Shown here: piece by piece, positions 21,402 through 33,764 of the stretch
Layout of the letters: each line of letters begins with the position of its first letter
How positions within the stretch are numbered: the first letter of the stretch is position 1
NCBI RefSeq assembly: GCF_002234675.1
Contig: NC_019876.2
Coordinates: forward strand, 27,015,750 to 27,079,749
Source: Oryzias latipes
Lineage: Eukaryota > Chordata > Actinopteri > Beloniformes > Adrianichthyidae
Direction: 5' to 3'
DNA length: 64,000 nucleotides
The notes under the pieces: generated by a model
Seen by the model: only the letters and a program-made list of their open reading frames with translations
Databases searched by the model: none
Told to the model about the DNA's origin: nothing
Position numbers and translations under genes: made by a program

Positions 21402-24400
21402 TTATTGGCGGCATCTTCCTTCTCTTCTTGATTTGTAGACCTTACTGTGTCTTAAAGCAGCATAATGGAGATCCTCTGTTCCCTGATAGACATAAACACA
21501 CAACATATGAATGGCATCAATGTCAAAGTCAGGAAAAGTATTTACCTCTATGAATCCCAGTAAAAACAAAGATGATTATAATGTAACCTGCACATTGACA
21601 CCGAACATTCATTTTTCTACCATGGACTCTGTTGCTGTGAACTGAACTCTTACCTCTGCATCCGGTCCTGAATCAACAGCAGATCTGTCCTGAGGATTTC
21701 TTGCTGTAAATATTAACAAAACATTTTTTTTGAATCTCAAATGTTGAAGATGCACTGCAAAAACACCCCTACCCCGGAAATAGATCTAAAATTCTTAATA
21801 TTCAAAATCATTTTTTTAATCGATTTTTTTAAATCAATAAAATTAAGAATTTGAAATCAATTCTTTACATAAGCAAACAAAATGTGCCAATGGGGTGAGA
21901 AAAATAATTTCTAGTCACTAAGACATGTTTTAAGATTATTTTGCAATCAGAAAACTTTCTTGATAAGATTATTTTTCTTGCAAAACAGAAAATAAGACCT
22001 TCATTCCTTGAAATAAGAGTCTTTATCCTTTCCCACGGTTCTGTTTTTGCAGTGTAGAGAATTCTTTAAATTAGAATCACCAATTATTTGTTGGTGCCCG
22101 TTCTCATTGAAAAGTCTAAGCCAGGGGTGTCAAACTCATTTTCACCGAAAGCCACATCAGCATAGCGGCTGTCCTCAAAGGGCCAGATATAACTTATACA
22201 TGTAACTAAATGTAATGAAAAGTAAATGTAACTACTCCTTAATGTTAATTAACTCATTTTTTATTTATTATAACTTTTTAAAGTGACAATTCCAGTTGCA
22301 TAGAAAACATATGTTTGCTTGTTACTCTAGCATAAATCCTTTTACATTTGATTCTGTCAGGTTAGGTTATATGGACAGTGTTTAAGTCCTAATGTATAGT
22401 AGCCCAATCTGATATTTCAAGTCTGATTCCCCCTAGATATGAATAAATACACACCAATTTTTATTTTAAGAAATTAAAAACTTTGATGCTTTCGCGGGCC
22501 ACATTAAATGACATTGAGGGCCACATTTGGCCCCAGGGCCTTGAGTTTGACACATGTGGTCTAAGCAAACGGGCGTAGACCAGAATTCATATGTGTCCGT
22601 ATGTGGAATGCTTGTGATCGTGCCTCGCAATGCAAGTTAGGTCAGGTCGTGGGCTCTATTCACAATCATTGATTACACGCTGAAAGTTCAACCAATTTAA
22701 TATATTTTATTTTACTTTTTCACGCTTTATCTTGGCAACAAAGACTTTGACCAATCGGGGACTCAGATCTTTAAGGGAGAGAAATATGAAAATAAAAGCC
22801 CTGGTGAAAAATGTGTGGAATTTGCACCGCTTTGACTTTTCACATAGAGATTCATCCCTCTGTAGGTACACTCCAAAAAGAAAAAAGTTGATCCAACTTA
22901 ATTCTTCAATATGAAACACCTAATTGAATTAACCTTATTCAACTTTATCTTTTATGGCTATCCAACTCAATTTGATGAATTGATATGACTAAAACAAATC
23001 TTTTTGAAATTTTGTTTATACAATTATAATTGACACATTTTCTTTAAGGTTCAACCCATGGGCCTTGAAATTGCCATATCAAAGACATTAATGACACAGC
23101 AATGTTTCGCATTACAAGGCAGGGGCTCACATGTTGTGAACTCTGTCTTTAAAACTGAAACATGTAATTTTCATCGCACAAGGGGGTTTGTCATCATCCT
23201 CTACATAACTCTAATTCATGGTGCAGAAAAAAATAAAAATAAAAGTTTAAATTACTAGTTAAAACAGAGTAAAAAAGCTAGACAACAAAACACACGGACA
23301 AAAACTCACACTTAAACCCCAATCTGCCGAGATAGGCAAAAAAATGGGATCCCGTAAATCCTTGCGCTGCCTTACGTTATGACGTCATGACTCACACCAA
23401 AGTTACACCAACTTAATTGAATTAAGTTGATTGAAAGTAAAATAACTATGTCAGACCACGTGTTATTTTAAGGTTGAATAAACTAAAAAAATGATTTATT
23501 TTCAGCAAACTAAATAATTAAGTTAGAACGATGTAAAAAAGTTCATCTTTTCAACTACAGCACAAATACTCTTTTTAGAGTGTATAGTGGACAAGCACTA
23601 AGAAACATTCAAAAAACAAAAGCCCCCTTCCGGTCTCAACCTGCGTGTCTGGTGTGAACCAAGTTCATTCACACCTTACAAGTAGCAGGTGTGAATACAG
23701 CATAAGAATAAAGATCATTTGGGGCCTCAGTTTGGTTAGAGTTCCAAAGCAGAAGACAACATTTCCACAATATAACAAAATGTTCCAGTTCTGCTAAATG
23801 CATCAGATAAATTCCTTTTATGCTATAATTTATACTCATGATGTGTAGAGAATTAAAGCTCACCTACCCCTGCATTTGTGGGTCCTTATCTTATGTATTG
23901 CGTACGATGTGAGGAAGATCAGCGAAGCTGCCAGAGCTCCACTCAGGAAATACACAAATGGACGAAAACTCCCTTCTTGTGTTGAGACAAACATAAGAGA
24001 ACATTATTGAATCAACATGAAACTTACAACAAATACAAACTAAGGTCAAATACATAATTTTATTTGAGGTTCTCACCTGTGAGGTCCAGCTTGGTCCCGT
24101 TTCCAAACAGTATGTGTCCACATGAGACAACAGCACAGTAGTAGATCCCAGCATGAGACTCAGTCAGCCTCTCCATGTGCAGCTCGTAGACACAGCTGTG
24201 TGTTTGTGTGTTGTTCTTTCTCCCACACTGATCATTCCTGCCTCCATGAGTGGAAATGAGTCCTGGATGAGAGTCTCCAGAGTCTTTGAACCAGTAAACT
24301 CTGTGTTCTCCATCACAGCTCCCAGTGTGTACTGTACAGTTCAGAGTCACAGAGTGTCCAGCATGGAAGTTCTCAGAGGACGACTGATCCACTGAAGCAT

Positions 24401-24932
24401 GAATGTCAGAAGTAGAGTCCTTCACATGGACAGTGTAGCCCTCCAGATGTTTTACCCCATAATAATCAGAACTGATGCAGTAGTAGGTGGCTGAGTCTGA
24501 CATTTTCAAATTCGAGATCTTCAAGTGGAGTTGGTCTTTGTCTGTTTCAAGTTTAAGCCGTGGATCGTTCTTGAAAGCATCTACAAAAGATCCATTTTTC
24601 CTAAAATCTAAATACTCAGACATGAGTTGTGGTTTCAGTCCTATAGGTTGTTTATACCAATAAATTATATCTGTCCCAGTGCCTTGACGATTGCATTTTA
24701 AAGTCACTTCCTCACCAACAAGAACGGATTGAAACTGTAAAGATGCAGACGGTTTCTGAGCCCAAGAAAGAGCTGAGGAACATGTGAACAAAAACAAAAG
24801 TATGTGTTCAATTTTTCAGCTTTTAGAATAAAATCTGAGAAGAATTTAGCAAAACCATTGAAATAGACTGAACTCACCCACTGTTCCCAGGAGCAGACAT
24901 GTCACACAGCCAGAAAACACCAGAAGAGTCAT
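21402..24932 (-). CDS. NITR-like inhibitory Ig receptor, gene 2 (five exons)
   Basis: Exons 24878-24932, 24077-24772, 23868-23972, 21654-21703, 21402-21482; 328 residues. Architecture equals gene 1: signal peptide, V-type and second Ig domain in a single 696-base exon with FGNGTKLDL, an uncharged transmembrane exon, and ITIM LHYAAL at Y309. Against gene 1, changes cluster in the V domain: residues 46-55 read NRQGTGTDII here and IRQGTGIENI there, and the GYFID segment is GSFVD here. The second Ig domain is almost unchanged. The tail runs 8 residues further (RREGRCRQ) because gene 1 has a stop where this gene has AGA. The intron between the last two-tail exons and the membrane exon carries two transposons missing from gene 1. 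Confidence 0.85.
22122..22558. mobile_element. hAT MITE in an intron of NITR gene 2
   Basis: Starts CAGGGGTGTCAAACTCATTT and ends GAGTTTGACACATGTG (inverted repeat), with 'gggccacat' blocks near the right end. A perfect 8-bp target-site duplication GTCTAAGC flanks it (22114-22121 and 22559-22566), the hAT standard. The matching site in gene 1 (near 15397) has a single GTCTAAGC and no insert, an empty site. Confidence 0.9.
22867..23584. mobile_element. TA-target DNA transposon (MITE) in an intron of NITR gene 2
   Basis: Ends are TACACTCCAAAAAG and CTTTTTAGAGTGTA, inverted copies, with AAGTTGATCCAACTTAA-like repeats inside both ends. It interrupts 'ctgtaggtagtggacaagcac', which is uninterrupted in gene 1 at about 15701-15721. 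A TA target points to a Tc1/mariner-type element. No transposase is encoded in its 0.7 kb. Confidence 0.8.
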
Positions 24933-25234
24933 GTTCTAAAACGGCTGAGGTTCACCAACAGAAGACAGTTAGATCTGTACTTTTAACTGCCAGGCGAAGA
25001 TGTGATCGGCCAATCAGAAGTGACTGAAGGATTCCATGCTCAATATCGTCAGCAGTCATTAATTTACTGTAAAATATCAGAGAGAAACTAAAGAGTGAGT
25101 AATAAATACATGAAAATATAAAAGAAAATCCCACATGTACATAAAATATTAAGAGATTTGACTATAAAGGAAATCTTAACCTTTTTAAAGAGGTTTTAAA
25201 GAAAAACAATGATACCAGTGGCAGAAAAAAAGTG

Positions 25235-25790
25235 TTCTGTAGCACTTCACATCTTGAATACCAGAATAACTTTTTATTAAATAAACAGGTTTTCTACAGC
25301 AATGCAACAGGTTAACTAACAGCATGTTCTGGAGAGGAGAGATTATTTATTTATGTCAGACCATAATAAACCCTCTTAATGTCCTCCTAGCTGTACTGAC
25401 CTGCACACCTCAAACCCTGTTTTAATGAGGAATAATGGCCTTTTTGTTCATCCAGATGGACTTTGGGGTATGGAAAATATACTTTTAGATGTAAGAACGA
25501 CGAATGACTGTGACACATGACAGAAATGAATCTTTTTGAAGTCTTTTGTGGTACAAAGTGTCCCAGAGGCAGACCAAGAATAGAACAGTTTAACCCAGTT
25601 TGAACGTCTCTAATCTGATCTAAATAATCTCAATCTTGAATCTGAAATCTTGTTTTGTTAAAAACAAACCAACAGGAAATTGGCCAAAATAAACTTCAAA
25701 GAAGATCTTTATTGGTTTTGGGGTCTTTTTTCTGTTGAAAAACTGCCTGCAAAAGTATTACAGCATGGAGCTTAAGATGGAACAAACCTT
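25235..25790 (-). repeat. NITR-upstream duplicated block, copy at gene 2
   Basis: Same block as at 17395-17945, in the same position and orientation relative to its receptor gene. Ends near 'aaactgcctgcaaaagtattacagcatggagctt'. Confidence 0.8.
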
Positions 25791-26935
25791 TTTATTTGGC
25801 TTGGAATTTAATGTTAACAGGTTAAAATATTTTGTTGACTTCAATGGGTTAAATTACGCAACAATTAATTTGATCACAAAAATATTAGTCACTGGCTGCA
25901 TTTCAGTCATACATATGCAGAAAAATCACAAACTAACTTAGTGGTTAAGTTGTATAAAAACATGGCGACGGATGTGAACAAAACTTTCATTTACAGCAGA
26001 GACATTTAAATATCTGCCATGGCACAAATGGTTGTTGGATAATTTCCAGAGGAGGTGAGGATCACAAAATTCGACATGACATGTTCAACTTTTGATGAGC
26101 TGTGTGATGCTGTGGGACCTGTAGTGGCGCCCCAATGTGCAGCACCTAAGGCAGACAGTTCCTACCTAGAAGCGCATCGCCATTCGGTTGTTGGTCACAT
26201 GACTCATTTCATTCAAAAAAAGTCTTTCCATTGCAGTTTTGCCAAATTTGTCCATTGCAATACCTCAAAAAAACACCTGTTTTTGATAAATGTGAGTTTT
26301 TTAAACTGTCATGTTTCCATTACGGGAATTTATTATCGCAAATCCAATTTGCTTAATTTCATAGTCAATGCAAACACAACTACTGACAGCAATTCAGGGC
26401 ACGCATGCCAGTGGGACACAAATTCACCACTAGTGTAGAAAAAGACACATTTCCATTTCCTGTGGACAACAACTGTGCAACAAGCAAACACGCCAAAAGA
26501 GTCACCACTCTGAAGCTGAAAGTACTGCAGGATTTGAAGCAAGTGGCTACTGGTAATGCAACGTACAATCTACCCAGAAAGTAAAATTTAACATTTACAG
26601 TTCACAAATCTCCGGAGCATCACTTTACAGAGGCACGTGCATCGGTTGTGCAGGACAAGGAACATTGAGGAAAACGTTACATGTTAGTACTGACAGTACT
26701 CGTAACACGATGGTAGCTGTCAAACTACTTCCAATACATGCCCTGCACAGCCAACACCATACAGAGGCTCTTTATGCGATAGTGGCTTTGAGACTTTTAG
26801 CCAAATGTCGAAAAGTAGTTGGCCACTTCAAGCACAGCCAGTCATGTAAATTGTTGCTAAACCAGCAACATCACACTGTATGAATAAGCTTTAACCAGCT
26901 GTGGGTGGAGCTACTTGCTTGAGAGTCTGAGAGTG
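25791..26935. other. Spacer, possible transposon relic
   Basis: A minus-strand stretch at 26333-26542 contains LQILQYFQLQSGDSFGVF, faintly like the 'LATGDSF' block of Harbinger transposases. No other motif supports it. The rest is unassigned. Confidence 0.25.
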
Positions 26936-27307
26936 CTACGTTCACACCAGGCATGTAACATTCAGCATTTAGCCCATGATGTTCTCATGGGACTGCACTG
27001 GATTATTAATTTCTTCTCTATGATCATGTTTACAACCAGTTGGCACTTTTTTATAAAGGATGCTTCCCACTTCCAAATCTGAGTCCCTGATTGGTCAGAG
27101 TTTGACCTGGCTTAACTTCCAACATGCATTCATGTATGCAGGTTTAGTACATACATTTCACAAAACGGTCTTAAAATTGTGCATAGCTACAACTGAACGT
27201 AAGAGTTTTGAACATGGAATCCTGGAGTGGGCTTTTACTCATGTTCGCAGAGGCTTTTCATGTAGCTGTGGCTTAGATGCGTGTTGGCGAGGGCGGTGTG
27301 AACGTAG
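26936..27307. mobile_element. MITE with CTACGTTCACACC ends
   Basis: CTACGTTCACACCAGGC at 26936 is matched by GGCGGTGTGAACGTAG ending 27307, a 13-bp perfect inverted repeat. The terminal motif is close to that of the 5339-6428 element, so a PIF/Harbinger relation is possible. No coding content. Confidence 0.55.
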
Positions 27308-27476
27308 TCTCAGAGGAAGAGAAGGCGGCAGCAGTCTGGGCTTCATTGAGGTCTATCACAGGAACATCCTGAGGCTCCAGTGATCTGAGGGTTTTCATGA
27401 CGTCTGAGACTTTTGTCCAAGCAAACATCTTCATGCAGAAACCATTGATAGCCATGGCCAACACTTTTTCTATAAA
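27308..27476 (-). pseudogene. Orphan exon-like open stretch, function unknown
   Basis: After a possible splice acceptor ('gatttacaggctttgtag'), about 56 codons are open: FIEKVLAMAINGFCMKMFAW, TKVSDVMKTLRSLEPQDVPV, IDLNEAQTAAAFSSSE. The composition looks like a real protein, but I do not recognise the family. The open stretch ends exactly where the MITE at 26936-27307 begins, so it may be an exon cut by that insertion. No partner exon was found. Confidence 0.3.
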
Positions 27477-27479
27477 CTA

Positions 27480-28090
27480 CAAAGCCTGTAAATCAGAAGA
27501 TATATGTAAGAAGATATTGATAGTTAAAGACCTGATGATATGAGGTTATTTGGGATTTATTTTTAATTTAGCCAATTTAATTAATTTAATATTGATGAGA
27601 AGAATACCGATTCTGTAATGTTTGGTAGAAAATTTAAAATGTTTCATCATTTATTTTAAGCATCAGTTGAGCACACAATAAGGACACAAACAGGTTACAG
27701 TGACTGGAAAACAAATTCAAACCAAGAATCTGGTGGTCTGCAGAGGCTTTGGGGGGGGGGGGGGGTGAGACTTTACAAGAATAGACAGCACAGTGTGGTT
27801 AGAGTCTAACTGAGGACTGGCTCCACATTGCATCAGATTCTGATATGCTTGTTTTAGTATCAGCTACTGTCCACTGTCTCAACTGTAACAAACACTGCTA
27901 CAGCTCTAGAGTTCTATTTAATCACTGTTCTCTTTTGAAATTGCAATTGCAGCTTGATTGTCGGAGCTGACACCCTCCTTTTTCCACTGTGGTGACACCA
28001 ATGCAGCAGACATGCAGTAACCTTTCAGTCTTTGCAGCAGCATCACATCTGTGGTCCTACTTTCCAACCAAAGCCCTTTTCTTAGCTTTT
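27480..28090. other. AT-rich spacer with a poly-G run
   Basis: A run of about 17 G near 27751-27767 is the only notable structure. No gene seen. Confidence 0.5.
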
Positions 28091-28094
28091 CTTT

Positions 28095-30190
28095 CTTTTT
28101 AAAATTAATTTAAAGTTTGGAGTTTTATAGTACAAGACAGTACAATAAACAAAATCTGACTTTGCATAGAATTTCCTAATACACAATCATTAAATTTTTT
28201 TTTTTTTTTTTTACAAAATATAAGAACATTGAACCATTGGGAGTGACCAGTGTTTATCCATTTATTTGTATTTTTGTAATAATATGTGACATTTTGTAAA
28301 TTAGCATATTGGATTGGATTGAAAATCTTTTGCAGTGTTTTATGAACATCAGTCCCACATGATGTGAACATGATTTGCTCTTTGGTTTCCAGATTTTCTT
28401 CAACATAACGGAGGGTTTCCATCATAATGAGTCTTTTGAAGTGGTGTGATAAAGAATCCGATCAAACTTTCTATCCATATTCTCTCCATCTTTGTGACGC
28501 CATATTTTTACATTGTTTTTTCCATATTGATGTCCATTCACCCGGTGTTATGTTCACCCTCTTTCTCCCCTAATGACTTCACATATTCAGTTGAGTGAGG
28601 AATCTTGCTTGTCAATAATACAGAGCAGAAATATGTTTTCTAATAACATCAACTTTATATGCCTTTGTAATTATGTCAATCAGATCTCCTTTAGTTCCAA
28701 CCTTTTCTCCAATCTTTGTGTCTATATAATGCCTTATTTGCAGGTGTCTATAGAAATCCTGCTTTTTGAAACTTTATTTTTCTTTCAACGTTTCAAAACT
28801 AGTTACTTTGCCATCCTTAATCAAGCTTCCAAATATTGGTAACCCTTTGGTGGACCAATATTTAAAATGTGAATCCAATTTTTTTGGAGCAAAATTAGAG
28901 TCGTATGCATACCATTTGAATATTGAGAGGTCGTTTTTCTAGTTTTAATTCTTTAACCAAGTTTTTCCATATAGAGAGTGTACACTTAACCCACGGATTA
29001 CAAATATTGTCAATATGTTTTTGGATATTTGAGTCCACCAGGACTGCTTGTATGGGAATAGCGAGTAAATTCTCCTCCACGTCTTTCCATTTTGGAAATC
29101 AGCGTCTTCATTTGAGCTGCCCAAAAATAATCCTTTAGAAAAGGCAGGCCCCACCCTCCTTTATTTTTATGTAATTGAAGGGTTTGATAGAATATTCAAT
29201 TTGATGGATTCAATTGTTGAATATGAAGAAAGAAAAGGGATCAAGTTCCAACGTTTAACATCCTCCACTATCTTCTTATGTAATGAGATGTAATCTTCCT
29301 CATATAATTTAGTCAGGTTTTTAGGTATGTTTACACCTAAATATTTTATGGATTTTGTCTGCCATCTCATTGGGTATTGCACGGCCAAAACTGCTGGTGG
29401 GTTGTAGTTGTAAGCAAATATTTGAGTTTCATCCATATTAATTTTATACCCAGATAGGTTTACAAATCTTTTGCACAAATTCATCAGTACAGGTAAAGTT
29501 TTTGTAGGTTGTTCTAAATATATTAAGATATCTTCTGCGTAACATGAAAGTTTGTGTTCCCTTCCTTGAATATTTATTCCTTTAATATCTTTGTTTTGTC
29601 TAATTGATTGTGGCAGCGGATCTAAATATAAGGCAAATAAAAGTGGAGACCAGGCACAACCTTGTTTATTTCCTCTCTGGATTGTAAAGCTGTTTGAGAG
29701 GTAACCATTAACTTTAACTCTTGCCGTGGGATTGGCATACAGAGCCTTCACTGTCTTAATAACTGTGTTATGAAACCTAAATTTAGTCAGTACTTTATAC
29801 AGAAAGTCCCAATCTACTGAGTCAAATGCTTTTTCTGCGTCTATACTCGTGAGCATGGCTTTATTTTTAGATGTTTGTATCTGCTCTATTATATGCAGGG
29901 TTCTGCGTATATTATCTTGTGTCTGCATGTTTCTTATGAATCCAGTCTGTTCATTACTTATCATACTGGGTAAGAATTCCTTCATTTCGCCTGGCCATAA
30001 TTGAGCTAAAAAGTCTGTAGTCTATATTAAGGACAGATATCGGTCGATAAGAGCCACACTCGGATTTATCTTTACCTTTTTTTGGAATGGTGGAAATAAT
30101 GGCTTCATTCCAACTTCCAAAAGTATTTCCAAACTTCTCAAGGAACCCACAAAGAAGAGAAAAATTTTACCCTTTACCCTTCAAAATAAA
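28095..30190 (-). mobile_element. L1/Tx1-type LINE, 5'-truncated, dead
   Basis: Minus-strand reverse transcriptase: around 30150-29990 in broken frames ISTIPKKGKDK and YRPISVLNIDY; then a 272-residue frame (29167-29985) with NEQTGFIRNMQTQDNIRR, SIDAEKAFDSVDW, GNKQGCAWSPLLFALYLDPL and CYAEDILIYL. The remaining 3' third (28100-29160) is recognisable but full of stops, including ENLLAIPIQAVLVDSN and NPWVKCTLSIWKNL. The catalytic pair reads AED rather than ADD. A 'tttctttcttttt' run at 28089-28101 may be the poly-A tail on the other strand. Confidence 0.85.
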
Positions 30191-30371
30191 AGAGGCACAT
30201 TAGCAGATCTGTCACCTAATTTGCTTAGTGTAACAACGTAACAACACTTTTCTTCAAATGATCCACTCGTAAGAGGCTCAATGAAAACAGGTAGTGAGTA
30301 TGCTGTTATAGAAGCTCTAAAGCAGCGGTATTCACACTTTTTTGACATGTGAACTACTTTTAAAACAACAT
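30191..30371. other. Short spacer
   Basis: Junction between the L1-type LINE and a transposon end; 'gcagcggtattcacacttttttgacatgtgaactac' near 30322 looks like a hAT-type terminal fragment. Confidence 0.3.
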
Positions 30372-30433
30372 TAGCCGCGGTTACATGCGCAAAATATCTT
30401 GATCTGATCATCAGTCGGATTAAAGGGTCCTGC
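30372..30433. repeat. Single end of the 'ttagccccggttacatg' transposon family
   Basis: 'ttagccgcggttacatgcgcaaaatatcttgatctgatca' is the same terminal segment as the right end of the element at 45125-45915. Only one end is present, so this is a truncated copy. Confidence 0.6.
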
Positions 30434-30439
30434 GCAGTA

Positions 30440-32140
30440 TCTTAGCTGTTCCTAGCACTGCGCTTTTCTAGACTGAGAGGTCTGAGGTCTTTCCAGGTAT
30501 CTGTTGTAGCCACTCCTCCAGCTTGGAGGTTACTGCCCAAGTGCTCCAGTTACCACAGGCACCACTGTCACCTTCACTTTCAAGGCTTTCTCCAGTTCTT
30601 CTCTGAGTCCCTGGTATTTCTCCAGTTTCTCATGTCCCTTCTTCCTGAGTTTCCCATCTCTTGGCACTGCCAGATCCACCACAACGGCTTTCCTGTTCTT
30701 TGTCCACCACTACAATGTCTGGTTGGCTTGCCATTACCATTCTGTCGGTCTGGATCTGGAAGTCCCACAGGATCTTTGCCCTCTCATTCTCTACCACCTT
30801 CGGAGGTGTTTCCCATTTTGACCTTGGGGTTTCCAGTTCATATTCTGCACACATGTTCCTGTATATTATTCCAGCCACTTGATTGTGGCGCTCCATGTAT
30901 GCTTTACCTGCCAGCATCTTACACCCTGCAGTTATGTGCTGGATTGTTTGCACAGCCTACACCTTGGGTCTTGTCTGGTGTGGTAGCCATTGTTAGGACT
31001 TTTTGATATCAGCCACTTCAGTTATGGTCCGGTGGTACATCCCATGCAGCGGTTTGTCCTCCCATGAGGATCTGTCCTCCACCACTTCATCCTCTGCTCT
31101 CCATTGCCTGAGACATTCACTGAGCACACTGTCAGTTGGGGCCTTGAGCTTGATGTACTCATGCATCTTGGATGTTTCATCCTGGATAGTGGCTTCCACT
31201 CTCACTAGTTCTCGGCCTTCTTCCTTGCGGCTAGCATACAGTCTCAGGGTGCTGGATTTGGGATGGAACCTTCCATGCATGGTGAAGAGCTGTTGTGTTT
31301 TAACATCCGTGGTCTGCATCTCTTCCTTTGGCCATCTTATTATTCCTGCAGGGTATCTGATGACTGGCAGTGCGTAGCTGTTTATTGCCCGGGTCTTATT
31401 TTTGCCATTGAGCTGGCTTCTCAGGACTTGCTTTACTTGTTGAAGATATTCAGCTGTTACAGTTTTCCTTGTTGCCTGCTCCAGGTTGCCATTTGCCTGT
31501 AGAATTGCAACGTACTTGTAACTGTCCTCAATGTCTACTATTGTTAATTCTGGGAGTGAGACCCCTCCTGTGTGGACTACCTTGCCTCTCTTTGTCGCCA
31601 TCCGAATGCATTTCTCGAGCCCAAGTTACAACCCAATGCCAGTACTTTAGATCCTGGTGGTGTGGATGAGGGAGTCAATGTCACGCTCGCTCTTAGCATA
31701 TAGCTTGATATTATCCATGTAAAGGAGGTGATTGATGTTGACCCCATTTCTGAGTCGGTATCCATAGCCAGTCTTGTTGATTATTTGGCTGAGGGGGTTC
31801 AGACCTATGCAGAATAGCAGTGGGGACAGAGCATCACCTTGGTATGTCCCACATTTGATGGACACTTGTTGAGTGTGGTGAGCTTCTTTAGCCAGTAGGC
31901 ATGTATCATGTCAGGGCCCGGTGCTGTCCAGTTCTTCATACGTGAAACTTTTTCTTGGATGCCACTGTGATGGTTACTGGATTCTGTTCAGGTCCGTTTG
32001 TTTGGTCTTGCTGTCACAGGTGTGACTGCTGCAGGTATTTTGGGAACATTGGGAAATCTTTTGTAAGTTTCATGTTGTGCTTCATTGGGTTGGATGTTAA
32101 ATCCACTTTGTGGAAACTGACCCTCCAGCATCTGGGTCCT
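30440..32140 (-). mobile_element. R4-type LINE with restriction-like endonuclease, dead and internally deleted
   Basis: Minus strand, 5' to 3': MKNWTAPGPDMIHAYWLKKL (about 31910), then CGTYQGDALSPLLFC and YMDNIKLYAKSERDIDSL (reverse transcriptase), then a 202-residue frame 30993-31601 with NSYALPVIRYPAGIIRW and KPLHGMYHRTITEVADI, then TIQHITAGCKMLAG (zinc knuckle region), WDFQIQTDRMVMASQPDIVV and VDK, a restriction-like endonuclease PD...D core. C-terminal endonuclease placement indicates the R2/R4 group (R4/Rex6-like in fish). The catalytic YMDD reads YMDN, and the region before CGTYQGD is deleted. Confidence 0.8.
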
Positions 32141-32149
32141 TAATATTTA

Positions 32150-33760
32150 GCAGCTCACTCATCTCACTTGTTTGGAGGCAAACACATTTACCTGTGAAAA
32201 AATGGACCCCATGGCATTCTCTTGTTAGTTATATTGATCTGACATTTGACCTGAACTCAACGTATTACTGTAAAAGAACTTCTTAGTCTGTGACAGTTTG
32301 ATTTATTTTGGTGTGTTTAGAGTTTATCTCACGTATATTCAGCATAAAACCACATCAGAGTAAAATGGATTTGACACAAGTACATTTAAGCACTAACAGA
32401 TACTGAATAAGAGAAATAGAATCAGTTTATCTGTAAATGCTTTCATTTTCAATCATATCTAATTTGCTTTATGTACTCAAGTTATTGTACTTTTACTGTC
32501 AGGCAGTCTGCTTTTTACTAATAATTTTGTGTGCATGAGCGTTAATGATTATGCTGTCACAATAAGTATTTGAAGTATCTATCTATCTATCTATTTTAAT
32601 TTTAATTTACTCATTTTTTTAGTCTACAACTAACTTAATAAAACACTGAAATGTAAAGTCTATTAAACTAATGTATTGACGTAAATATAGGCTTTAAAAT
32701 CATGAGCTGTGGTCGGATGCTGACCAGCTTCTGTTCCAAATTCACTTTTGGACACTGCACAATGTTGGTTTTAACATTTTATTAATTTCTTTTTCGCATC
32801 ATATTTTTTGTTAACCCCTCAATGCTTTTTGATGTAAATAACCATCAAAATTGCCTTAATTTAGCATTGACAGGTGAAATATTTTGGCTCAGTTTTCTTC
32901 TTTTTGTTCTAAATGTGAGAGACTGCCAAATTGGTCAACCAGATAAAAGCCCTAGTGAGCAGTACGAAGTTTCAACCATCTTTATTTATAAACTTTGAGC
33001 TTGTCTCAAATTGCTGCACAAAAAGCAAAAAATGTTTGACAAAAAATGTTTTGAATGTAGAAATCCATTTCAGTCCAGATCTTACCAAAAAGACTAGATT
33101 ATCCTGATCATAAAATAACAGAACATAAATGAAATTAATACATGACAGAGTTTTCCATCAAATCACTCTATAGTCAGAAAAAGGTAATAGTGGAGAAGAA
33201 AATTCCTCCTAGATGGACGGTTAGAAATAAACCCAGCAGAATCAGAGGACGACCATCTAAAGACAAGACATGAAAGAGTCACAGACGTGAAACACTGGAA
33301 AATCCGGTAAACATGCAGGTTAGTAACTGTTGGAAATGATAGAACAGAAAGTGAACTCCTAAAGCTGTTTATTTTGCTAAAAAAACCAAAAATAAAGCCT
33401 TTATTTAAAGAAAAACACAAAATAATACAATTTACAGCATGAGGGTGTTTTAAGTCAAACATGTTGTTCAGTTAAAACTTTTTTATGGTTATTCCATGTT
33501 TAAATTTTCATTAAAAAACATATAATCCCTTCCTGCTGCTTTCTGCCTCATATTGTTGATTTCTGACCTCATCTGGAGTTAAGGAGCCCAGATTATATAT
33601 AAAAATGAAAAGGAAAATACAAAACATAAGAACATGTTTCAAACTATCAAACAAAATTACATTCTCTCAAAATATTAAATGTCTCCGTTTAAGTAAAACC
33701 CAAAGAAAAGTCTTTTACTTTTCATTCTGTTTACAAAATAAAGAAACTTCCTTGACCTAA
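32150..33760. other. Spacer between LINE and NITR gene 3
   Basis: AT-rich, no gene recognised. A (CTAT)n microsatellite lies at 32574-32596. Confidence 0.5.
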
Positions 33761-33764
33761 AGGT

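Noticed and set aside
26333-26568. Harbinger transposase remnant (QSGDSFGVF)
   Set aside because: A single short resemblance without catalytic motifs or defined ends is not enough for a call.
32574-32596. CRISPR-like array
   Set aside because: It is a plain (CTAT)n microsatellite; no spacers, and the genome is eukaryotic.
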